A stretch of 5,213 nucleotides of DNA, taken from contig CANRMZ010000091.1 of assembly GCA_947631885.1 (NCBI GenBank), positions 1-5,213 on the forward strand. Direction: 5' to 3'. This stretch comes from an uncultured Bacilli bacterium. Lineage in GTDB: Bacteria; Bacillota_I; Bacilli_A; RF39; UBA660. The position numbers were made by a program, and so were the translations under genes. The notes below the pieces were generated by a model that saw only the letters and a program-made list of their open reading frames with translations, ran no database searches and was not told where the DNA came from. Shown here piece after piece: positions 1 to 5,213 of this stretch (position 1 is the stretch's first letter; each line of letters begins with the position of its first letter).

Positions 1-1
1 C

Positions 2-43
2 ACCAAATGGTGGCCGCCAGTAGTTGGCCTTATAGGCCGATGA
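2..43 (+). other. End of an unidentified upstream gene or structured RNA
   Basis: These bases are clearly richer in G+C than the rest of the window (24 of the first 43 bases by hand count). One frame can be read as 13 C-terminal codons (TKWWPPVVGLIGR) closing with TGA at 41-43. The same stretch also holds a hairpin, TTGGCCT (24-30) with AGGCCGA (34-40) around a TAT loop, including one G-T pair. The terminator begins two bases after the TGA. It could therefore be the tail of a protein gene or the 3' end of a structured RNA. I recognise neither, and the window edge removes what would decide it. Confidence 0.35.
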
Positions 44-44
44 G

Positions 45-74
45 AAAATCCACCTCTTTTAGGGGTGGATTTTT
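45..74 (+). terminator. Rho-independent terminator of the upstream gene
   Basis: AAAATCCACCTC (45-56) pairs with GGGGTGGATTTT (62-73) around a five-base TTTTA loop, with one T-G wobble at 55/63. The 3' arm supplies the T-run at 70-74. It separates the upstream gene from the large HD-CYTH-kinase gene, so that gene probably has its own promoter or is reached only by read-through. Confidence 0.85.
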
Positions 75-125
75 AATAAAGAGAATAAAGCGTAAAATAT
101 ACGCAAAGAATAGAAGGAGAAATGT
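75..125 (+). promoter_or_regulatory. Leader with small hairpin and RBS
   Basis: This short AT-rich leader must hold the start signals of the 865-residue gene. TAAAAT at 93-98 is a possible -10 box, but I see no good -35 at the right distance. GCGTA (90-94) and TACGC (100-104) form an inverted repeat around AAATA, overlapping that possible -10; it could be an operator half-site pair or a small mRNA hairpin. A strong Shine-Dalgarno, GAAGGAGA (113-120), lies five bases before the ATG at 126. The RBS is secure; the promoter and operator readings are weak. Confidence 0.45.
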
Positions 126-2723
126 ATGACCATTAATGATATATGGGGGAGAATTGTAATTGAAAAAGAATATGAAGATATAATAAATAGCAAAGAATTC
201 AGTAGCCTTAAGCAAAAGACACAACTTGGGCTTAACTCAAATATTAATGCTACTCACACAAGATATCAACATAGCATAGGAACATATTATATGGCTTGTA
301 AGCTTATAGAAATATGCAAAAGAAAATTTTCGGATATTTTAAATATTGATAAAGATGATGAAAGAGCAATAAAGGTTATGGCTTTAGTACATGATATTGG
401 CCATGGTTGCTTTTCTCACGTATCAGAAAAGCAACTTGAAGGAACTCATGAAGATAGAACCGAAAAATTATTGCTTGATCCTACAACTGAAATTCATAAA
501 GCAATTGTTGATAATTTTGGACAGTCTGTTTTAGAGAAAACAGTATACTTACTTAAGTTAAAAGAAAAAGTAAAATCTTCAGGTACTGTTGAAGATAGCA
601 AAAACTTAGTATTTGTTATTTGTAAGCTCTTATCTGGAGGTATTGATATAGATAGAATAGACTATATCTATCGTGATTCTCGTTATGCTTTAGGAGAAGA
701 AAATGATTTCTCATCTATATTAGATAGCATTGAACTGGAAAGTATAGATGGTGCTTTAGAGGTCGGTTTCGATGGTGATGCCGAATTTAAAATAGCTAAT
801 TTCTTTAATAAAAGGTTTGAATTATATGATACTTTGTATTTGAATTCATCTACTAGAATACTTGAAGATATATTTGATAAGTTTTTAAAAGAGGCAGGAA
901 TTAAACTTACTTGGGATACTTCAGAAGTAGAGATGAATAATATTTTTAGAGAACATTTAGATAGCAATAATCCTATTTTAAGAAGATATTCTCATCTATT
1001 AAGCACCCGAAAAATAGATAGTGATTTTTTAATTAAAGAATATGATAATGAGCCCAAATACAAACATTTTATTAAAAGATTATTATCAAGATGCCAAGTT
1101 TTAGAAAAATATCCCGAAGTAGTTTTTCAAGATAAATCAAAAGTAAGTGTATATAATAAAGCTAATAAAGTTTTTGTTAACAAACAAGGAATAATCCAAG
1201 ACATATCCGATTCATCTAAAATATTAAATTCATCACTTCAAAAAGAAAAATATATAATAGCTATTGATACTAGGTTATTAACTATCCTATTAAAAAGAGA
1301 TAATGTTCCCAAAAAAGAAATTGATAATATCTTAAAAGAAATAGAAAGATTAATGGCTCCAGAAATAGAGCAAGAAAAGAAATATGTATTTGATGAAAAT
1401 TTAACGCAAAATCCTGAAATTGCTTTTGAAGAAGTTAAGACAATTTTAGGTCTTTCTAGTCCAAAAACAGTACAAAACCAGGATGTTTATTATGACCATG
1501 ATTCAATACTTGAAAGTTATCGAATAGCGATTAGAAAGAGGGTTTGTAATGGCAAAGTTGAATGGACAGTAAAAAGACCTATTAAAGATAAGACCTCTCT
1601 TTCAAAAAGAGATGAAAAAAATTTTTCTTCCAAAGAAGAAGTTATTGATTTTCTAAATAGTGAATGGAATATTCCTATTAATTCTTTAGAGGAGGTTATA
1701 ACCTTAAATACAACGAGAGAAAAGTATTATCTAGAAAAAGCGGGAGGAATCTATGAATTAGTATTTGATAGGACTACACCTTACTTTCATGATAAAAAGT
1801 ATCCTGAACAATATATGATAGAGTGTGAACTTAAGGAAGGAAATTCTTCAGGATTATTTGTTATAGATAGTCTTATTAAAAAGCTGCCTTTTATAAGGGA
1901 ATGTAACAATTCTAAAAAAGAGAGAGCTCTAAGTTTAGTAGCCAAAGATAGAAAAGCAAACAGAGAAATTGATACTAGTATAGATACAAATAGGGTTGTA
2001 TACGATAATGAAATAGCTACCTTTTTTGTTGGAAATCCTAAACTTTTGGAAAACTTAAGATATCTTGATAAAAAGAAAGATGAAATAAGAAAATTAAGAG
2101 AAAAATATGGTGATTTAAAAACCCCAATCGTTGTAACTATATCAGGAAGCCCTAGATCCGGTAAAACAAGCTGTGTTGACAATTTAACTGACTTTTTACA
2201 AAAAGCTGATTTTAGAGTATCTCCTTTAAGGAACCCTGTGAGTATGATCCATGAAACTGGTTTATCACAAGATAATGTGAACTTTATTAGTAAACAATAT
2301 GATGCTTGTCTAAAAGCTATTGAAGATAGTCTTATAAATAACGATATTATTGTATGTGACCAGGGAGTTTTAGATTTATTTGTTTGGTATGATATGTATC
2401 ATGCTTTAGGAATTGTAAGTGACGAACAATATAATACATTCTTTAAAAAAATAAAAAATCATAAAAATTATATAGAATGTTTTTACGCTTTATATACCAG
2501 TAGTAAAGAAGCTATGAAAAGGTATTATTTAAGTTCATTAGCTTTAACGGGAATAAGATCGGAGGATATTGAAAGATACAATAGCGCTTTTCTTAGAACG
2601 CTGCCTAAAATTAGTCAAAATTGTGATACAATAAAATTAATCGATACCACAAATTCAGATAAAATGGATGCATCTGTTCAAGTAGCAGAAGGAGTTCTTA
2701 ACAGAATTAGGAAAATGTATTAA
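126..2723 (+). CDS. HD phosphohydrolase-CYTH-P-loop kinase fusion protein
   Basis: Function is unrecognised, but three nucleotide-handling modules can be read. Residues 1 to about 400 form an HD phosphohydrolase of the dGTPase/SAMHD1 type: R46 and H49 (TRYQHS), H89-D90 followed by IGHGCFSH, H108 (THE), and the GIDIDRIDY..RD block (173-184) with probable metal ligand D176. Residues about 412-605 fit a CYTH/triphosphate tunnel domain: ExExK at E415, E417 and K419, basic strands with R466, R470, K483 and R495, then acidic strands E544-D548 and E566-E568. Residues about 665-865 are a P-loop kinase-like domain with Walker A GSPRSGKT (674-681) and VCDQG (743-747), where thymidylate-kinase-like proteins often have DRG. 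HD proteins of this family usually run about 400-450 residues, so the C-terminal half is additional. No signal peptide or membrane segment is seen; it is probably cytosolic. The start is fixed by the RBS and by the family's N-terminal pattern. The gene stands alone between terminators. Domain calls are firm for HD, good for the P-loop and fairly good for CYTH; the substrates are unknown. Confidence 0.9.
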   Translation: MTINDIWGRIVIEKEYEDIINSKEFSSLKQKTQLGLNSNINATHTRYQHSIGTYYMACKLIEICKRKFSDILNIDKDDERAIKVMALVHDIGHGCFSHVSEKQLEGTHEDRTEKLLLDPTTEIHKAIVDNFGQSVLEKTVYLLKLKEKVKSSGTVEDSKNLVFVICKLLSGGIDIDRIDYIYRDSRYALGEENDFSSILDSIELESIDGALEVGFDGDAEFKIANFFNKRFELYDTLYLNSSTRILEDIFDKFLKEAGIKLTWDTSEVEMNNIFREHLDSNNPILRRYSHLLSTRKIDSDFLIKEYDNEPKYKHFIKRLLSRCQVLEKYPEVVFQDKSKVSVYNKANKVFVNKQGIIQDISDSSKILNSSLQKEKYIIAIDTRLLTILLKRDNVPKKEIDNILKEIERLMAPEIEQEKKYVFDENLTQNPEIAFEEVKTILGLSSPKTVQNQDVYYDHDSILESYRIAIRKRVCNGKVEWTVKRPIKDKTSLSKRDEKNFSSKEEVIDFLNSEWNIPINSLEEVITLNTTREKYYLEKAGGIYELVFDRTTPYFHDKKYPEQYMIECELKEGNSSGLFVIDSLIKKLPFIRECNNSKKERALSLVAKDRKANREIDTSIDTNRVVYDNEIATFFVGNPKLLENLRYLDKKKDEIRKLREKYGDLKTPIVVTISGSPRSGKTSCVDNLTDFLQKADFRVSPLRNPVSMIHETGLSQDNVNFISKQYDACLKAIEDSLINNDIIVCDQGVLDLFVWYDMYHALGIVSDEQYNTFFKKIKNHKNYIECFYALYTSSKEAMKRYYLSSLALTGIRSEDIERYNSAFLRTLPKISQNCDTIKLIDTTNSDKMDASVQVAEGVLNRIRKMY

Positions 2724-2738
2724 ATGAAAATAGATTAA

Positions 2739-2767
2739 AAAAGCACTTCATTGAAGCGCTTTTCTTT
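2739..2767. terminator. Bidirectional terminator between convergent genes
   Basis: AAAAGC-A-CTTC (2739-2749) pairs with GAAG-C-GCTTTT (2753-2763) around a three-base loop. Read rightward it has an A-C mismatch at 2745/2757 and the interrupted T-tract TTTTCTTT. Read leftward the same position is a G-U wobble, so the stem is continuous, and it is followed by six Ts. It therefore looks stronger for the leftward dehydrogenase, whose stop codon (2766-2768) abuts it, while also serving the rightward HD-CYTH-kinase gene that ends at 2723. Confidence 0.8.
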
Positions 2768-3791
2768 ATTTTGTAGGATCAATTAATATTTTGATGGCAT
2801 CATCCTCGCCAGATGTTAATCTTTCAAAGGCTTTTTGAACACCTTCAATAGGAACTATATCATCAACAAATTTACTAACATTAAATTTCTTTTTATTTAT
2901 CAAATTAATACATTCAGCAAATTCATCAAATGTATAACCAATAGCTCCATATAGCTTTTGTTCTCTTGTGACAGTTACAGCAGAAGGGAAAGAAATACTA
3001 TCAAGAGAAACACCCACAAGAACAATGGTGCCGTTTGGTTTAGCAAGCATTACAGCAGAAGATACTGCAGGAGTGTTGCCACAACAATCAAAGACAATAT
3101 CATAGCCAAAAGGACAATTTTCTAATGCTTCTTGCATAAAAGTTTCACTTTTAGCATTATAGAATTTATCAGCACAGCCAAGAGTTACAGCCTTTTCGCC
3201 ACGTTTTTCGTTTACTTCACTAACAGCTACAAAACTTGCACCAGCTTTTTTGGCTATCATTGCGCATATATCACCAATGATACCAGCACCAATAACTAAT
3301 ACGTTATCACCCGGTTTAATACCAGATAATCTAACAGCATGAAATGATACGGAGGTTGGTTCTACCATTGCAACTTCATCATCAGTCATTTCATCTGGAA
3401 CTTTAATTGTAAGATCAGGCCTTAAACTAGTTTTTAATGCATAAGCACCTGGACTTGTTAGGGATAAACCAACAGCATCATTCCAAGTTTCAGGACAGTA
3501 TTGAGGATTACCAGACTTACATGCTGGGCATTTACCACATGGGGAAATAGGAAGGGCAGTAACGCGATCACCGATTTTTAAATCAGCTCTTGATCCCGTG
3601 TCAATTACTGTTCCGCATAGTTCATGGCCCATAACAAGACCATTTGGCTCTCCAGCATCCCAATAATGGATATCCGATCCACATATACCTGCTTTTTTAA
3701 CCTCTACAACAACTTTACCAGTTCCAAAGGCTGGTTCGTTTATATCTCTTGTTTCAATAGTTCTTTTTTGTGTTACCATAGCACACTTCAT
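2766..3791 (-). CDS. Zinc-dependent medium-chain alcohol/polyol dehydrogenase
   Basis: This 341-residue protein has the standard length of the zinc MDR family (sorbitol, butanediol and threonine dehydrogenases), which oxidise secondary alcohols or polyols with NAD(P). The catalytic zinc site is complete: C37 in AGICGSD, H56-E57 in MGHE, and E144 in VEPTSVSFHAV. The structural zinc cysteines are C85, C88, C91 and C99. The Rossmann nucleotide loop is GAGIIG (168-173). An acidic E192 near the end of the second strand suggests NAD rather than NADP (inference). The GICGSDIHYW segment is typical of the sorbitol/2,3-butanediol dehydrogenase branch, but the substrate cannot be fixed from sequence. 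The start ATG has GAAGGAGT upstream (3801-3808 on the complement). It is a single gene, convergent with the HD fusion gene and divergent from rlmB; no sugar transporter or pathway partner is visible. Confidence 0.93.
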   Translation of the reverse strand: MKCAMVTQKRTIETRDINEPAFGTGKVVVEVKKAGICGSDIHYWDAGEPNGLVMGHELCGTVIDTGSRADLKIGDRVTALPISPCGKCPACKSGNPQYCPETWNDAVGLSLTSPGAYALKTSLRPDLTIKVPDEMTDDEVAMVEPTSVSFHAVRLSGIKPGDNVLVIGAGIIGDICAMIAKKAGASFVAVSEVNEKRGEKAVTLGCADKFYNAKSETFMQEALENCPFGYDIVFDCCGNTPAVSSAVMLAKPNGTIVLVGVSLDSISFPSAVTVTREQKLYGAIGYTFDEFAECINLINKKKFNVSKFVDDIVPIEGVQKAFERLTSGEDDAIKILIDPTK

Positions 3792-3817
3792 CTTGTATCA
3801 ACTCCTTCATTATCCTA

Positions 3818-3823
3818 ATTATA
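3818..3823 (-). promoter_or_regulatory. Probable -10 box for the dehydrogenase
   Basis: Read on the minus strand these bases are a perfect TATAAT, 26 bases before the dehydrogenase ATG, with the RBS between. No convincing TTGACA lies 16-18 bases upstream; the region there is A/T tracts. Perfect -10 matches arise easily in DNA this AT-rich, so the call rests mainly on its position. Confidence 0.5.
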
Positions 3824-3845
3824 TATTATTTTTCCCTTTTCTTTT

Positions 3846-3865
3846 AAAAATATTAAAAAATATTA
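3846..3865. repeat. Tandem 10-bp A-tract repeat in divergent promoter region
   Basis: AAAAATATTA occurs twice back to back (3846-3855 and 3856-3865). The repeat length equals about one helical turn, so the A-tracts are in phase and should bend the DNA. It sits about 38-57 bases upstream of the start expected from the rlmB -10 box, where an UP element would lie, and about 35-55 upstream of the start expected for the dehydrogenase. AATATT (3849-3854 and 3859-3864) is itself palindromic, so a regulator site is an alternative. Confidence 0.55.
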
Positions 3866-3887
3866 AGTAAAATAAATGTCTAATATG

Positions 3888-3896
3888 TGTTATAAT
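3888..3896 (+). promoter_or_regulatory. rlmB: Extended -10 promoter for rlmB-sigma operon
   Basis: TGTTATAAT is a full match to the extended -10 consensus TGnTATAAT, placed 26 bases before the rlmB ATG at 3923. The -35 region is poor: TAAAAT lies at 17-bp spacing, and TTAAGT is too far away. That is common when an extended -10 is present. The A-tract repeat just upstream may help as an UP-like element. Transcription probably starts near 3903, leaving a leader of about 20 bases with the RBS. Confidence 0.75.
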
Positions 3897-3909
3897 ATAT
3901 TCGATATTT

Positions 3910-3916
3910 AAGGAGG
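3910..3916 (+). promoter_or_regulatory. rlmB: RBS deciding the rlmB start
   Basis: AAGGAGG is a near-perfect Shine-Dalgarno. An in-frame GTG at 3920 and an ATG at 3923 follow it directly. The gap is three bases to the GTG and six to the ATG, so ATG 3923 is the better start. It also gives the N-terminus MLVYGKN, which matches the usual beginning of this methyltransferase family. Confidence 0.75.
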
Positions 3917-3922
3917 TTTGTG

Positions 3923-4585
3923 ATGTTAGTATATGGTAAGAATGTCTTGTTTGAACTTGAAGTAAGTAAAATTAAGAAAGTTTATACCTCTCGTAAGGAC
4001 TATCTTCCTTATTTAAAGGAAAATAATATTAAATATGATTTTGTTAATAATAACGTTTTGGATTCTAAAGTAAAGGGTAATCATCAAGGGGTAGTAATCG
4101 ATATTTTTGATTATAAATATTATACAATGGATGATATAGACTCTGATTTTATTGTTATGCTTGATCATTTAACAGACCCTCATAATATGGGAGCAATTAT
4201 TAGAACTTGTGAATGTATCGGGGCTACTAATATAATTATCCCTAAAGATCGTAGCGTTTTAGTAAATGATACAGTTTTTAAAACTTCCGTAGGTGCTATA
4301 GATAATGTTAAAATTATTATGGTATCTAACTTAAATAATGCTATTAATAAATTAAAGAAAGATGGCTACTTTATTTATTGTGCTGATATGGATGGTAAAA
4401 ACTATAAAGAAGTAGACTATGCTGATAAAAAGGTTTTAGTTATTGGTAGTGAGGGAGAAGGAGTAAGTAAGTTAGTTAAAGAAAATTCAGATGAAGTTAT
4501 TTCGCTTCCTATGTATGGAAAGATAAATAGTTTAAATGCTTCCGTAAGTGCTGGAATCTTCTTATACGAAATGGGTGGAAGATGA
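3923..4585 (+). CDS. rlmB: 23S rRNA (guanosine-2'-O)-methyltransferase, TrmH/SpoU family
   Basis: This protein is expected to transfer a methyl group from S-adenosylmethionine to the 2'-OH of G2251 in the 23S rRNA P-loop. The 220 residues show the two-part TrmH-family plan. Residues 1 to about 65 are a short L30e-like substrate-binding domain starting VYGKNVL. The rest is the SPOUT catalytic domain with all three motifs: motif 1 LTDPHNMGAIIRT with N88 and R94, motif 2 VIGSEGEG (173-180), and motif 3 LPMYGKINSLNAS with the deep-knot N205 and S207. The length is slightly under the usual 240-250. The pairing with a SigH-like gene downstream matches the rlmB(yacO)-sigH neighbourhood of Bacillota and supports RlmB over other TrmH relatives. 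It overlaps the sigma gene by four bases. Confidence 0.92.
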   Translation: MLVYGKNVLFELEVSKIKKVYTSRKDYLPYLKENNIKYDFVNNNVLDSKVKGNHQGVVIDIFDYKYYTMDDIDSDFIVMLDHLTDPHNMGAIIRTCECIGATNIIIPKDRSVLVNDTVFKTSVGAIDNVKIIMVSNLNNAINKLKKDGYFIYCADMDGKNYKEVDYADKKVLVIGSEGEGVSKLVKENSDEVISLPMYGKINSLNASVSAGIFLYEMGGR

Positions 4586-5202
4586 ATCAACAATACGAAG
4601 ATATTTCCGAAGGCGAAATAATCAGTATGCTAGGAGAAGCGGATGAAAATGTCAGCAATGTTATATATGCTAAATATCATTATCTAATAGATGCTATAAT
4701 TAAGAAACATTACCGAATTATTCGTATGTATCAAATAGATAAAGAAGAGTTATTATGTGAGGCTTCTTATGGCTTTAGTGATGGTATTCATAGTTTTCAA
4801 GTGGGCAAGAACGCTTCTTTAAAAACCTTTTTATCAATTTGTATTGAAAGAAGAGTTTTAAAAATAATTGCTAAGTACTCTACTAATAAAAATCGTTTAG
4901 AAAAAAATCATTTATCTCTAAATTATACAAATGAAATGGGGAAGGATTTACAAGAATCTTTAACTGATGGCACTGATCCTCTTAGTAATTTAACTTCAAT
5001 TGAAACTTATAATGAAGTGGTAGATGTTGCTAAAAAATGTTTATCTAATTTTGAATATGAAGTTTTTATCTATATGATTAATAGTACTAATTATAAGACG
5101 ATTGCTAAGGCTTTGGATAAGACTCCTAAACAAATTGATAATACTATTCAAAGAATAAAGGCTAAAATGCGCCAAGCTCTAGATAAAAGCTCTTGCAAAT
5201 AA
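4582..5202 (+). CDS. sigH: Sigma-70 family RNA polymerase sigma factor, SigH-like
   Basis: This is an alternative sigma factor directing RNA polymerase to a specific promoter set. The 206 residues have region 2 at about 25-95, including core-binding segment DKEELLCEASYGFSDGIHSF (53-72) and a following ICIERRVLKII stretch like the -10 recognition helix. Region 4 is at about 145-203, with a helix-turn-helix around YKTIAKALD and KQIDNTIQRIKAKM. There is no region 1.1 or 3. The LSLN segment after region 2 and the KQIDNTIQRIKAKM end resemble Bacillus SigH (Spo0H), and the gene follows rlmB as in the yacO-yacP-sigH order, except that yacP is absent. The start codon lies in an ATGA overlap with the rlmB stop and is preceded only by a weak, close GGGTGG, so it is probably translated by coupling. 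Sigma identity is firm; the SigH assignment is probable, and the regulon is unknown. Confidence 0.88.
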   Translation: MNQQYEDISEGEIISMLGEADENVSNVIYAKYHYLIDAIIKKHYRIIRMYQIDKEELLCEASYGFSDGIHSFQVGKNASLKTFLSICIERRVLKIIAKYSTNKNRLEKNHLSLNYTNEMGKDLQESLTDGTDPLSNLTSIETYNEVVDVAKKCLSNFEYEVFIYMINSTNYKTIAKALDKTPKQIDNTIQRIKAKMRQALDKSSCK

Positions 5203-5213
5203 GAGCTTTTTTT
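5185..5213 (+). terminator. Terminator overlapping the sigma gene end
   Basis: AAAAGCTCTT (5185-5194) pairs perfectly with AAGAGCTTTT (5201-5210) around a six-base loop GCAAAT, with seven Ts running to the window edge. The 5' arm and loop encode the last residues (KSSCK), and the stop TAA is split between the loop and the 3' arm. It ends the rlmB-sigma operon. Confidence 0.88.

Noticed and set aside
22..42. 3' end of RNase P RNA, since GGCCTTATAGGCC looks a little like its GGCTTAT segment
   Set aside because: The conserved ACAGAA block that should precede it is missing and the palindrome forms its own hairpin, so the likeness is superficial.
9..73. T-box or other riboswitch before the fusion gene, because GGTGGCCGCC followed by a terminator resembles a T-box core
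   Set aside because: The conserved T-box GGGTGGNACCGCG pattern is not present, no antiterminator pairing is evident, and the downstream gene is not a tRNA-synthetase or amino-acid gene. The hairpin is better read as the terminator of the upstream gene.
683..967. Antisense open frame inside the HD region (94 codons, minus strand)
   Set aside because: It lies wholly opposite a well-supported coding sequence, has low-complexity composition and no family resemblance.
1787..2182. Antisense open frame opposite the CYTH/P-loop part (131 codons, minus strand)
   Set aside because: It is a shadow of the fusion gene with hydrophobic low-complexity sequence; the sense frame carries clear motifs across the same bases.
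3624..3818. Plus-strand open frame opposite the start of the dehydrogenase
   Set aside because: It overlaps the dehydrogenase N-terminus including the catalytic zinc residues on the other strand and matches nothing recognisable.
3920..3922. GTG as the rlmB start codon
   Set aside because: It is only three bases from the Shine-Dalgarno; the ATG immediately after it has better spacing and fits the family N-terminus.
1..5213. CRISPR array, insertion sequence, tRNA or rRNA gene
   Set aside because: No regularly spaced repeats, transposase motifs, terminal inverted repeats, or tRNA/rRNA conserved blocks were seen on either strand.

Overview
The window is AT-rich DNA of low-GC Gram-positive type. 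It shows strong purine-rich Shine-Dalgarno sites, U-tailed hairpin terminators, heavy use of AGA and ATA codons, and an rlmB-sigH-like gene pair that is typical of Bacillota. TGA is used as a stop (end of rlmB) and tryptophan is TGG, so the standard bacterial code applies and a Mycoplasma-type code does not. An uncultured gut-type bacillus, clostridium or erysipelotrich would fit, but the sequence alone does not settle the lineage.

Layout: positions 1-43 are a GC-richer remnant of whatever lies upstream, ending just before a strong terminator (45-74). A single long gene (126-2723, +) follows and encodes an 865-residue protein. It appears to join three nucleotide-handling modules: an N-terminal SAMHD1/dGTPase-like HD phosphohydrolase, a central CYTH (triphosphate tunnel metalloenzyme) domain, and a C-terminal P-loop kinase-like domain. 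A hairpin at 2739-2767 terminates this gene and, from the other side, a convergent zinc-dependent medium-chain alcohol/polyol dehydrogenase (3791-2766, -). A 128-bp divergent intergenic region (3792-3919) carries a consensus extended -10 promoter for the rightward genes, a probable -10 for the leftward gene, and a tandem A-tract repeat between them.

The last two genes, rlmB (23S rRNA Gm2251 methyltransferase) and a SigH-like sigma factor, overlap by four bases (ATGA). They form a short housekeeping operon that ends in a terminator whose stem overlaps the last codons of the sigma gene.

The most notable item is the HD-CYTH-kinase protein. It stands alone between two terminators, its arginine codon use differs from that of the housekeeping pair, and the visible catalytic residues of all three modules look intact. 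Its function is unknown. Reasonable hypotheses are nucleotide-pool or signal-nucleotide control, possibly antiviral, or processing of RNA 5' ends. I could not run database searches, so novelty is unverified.
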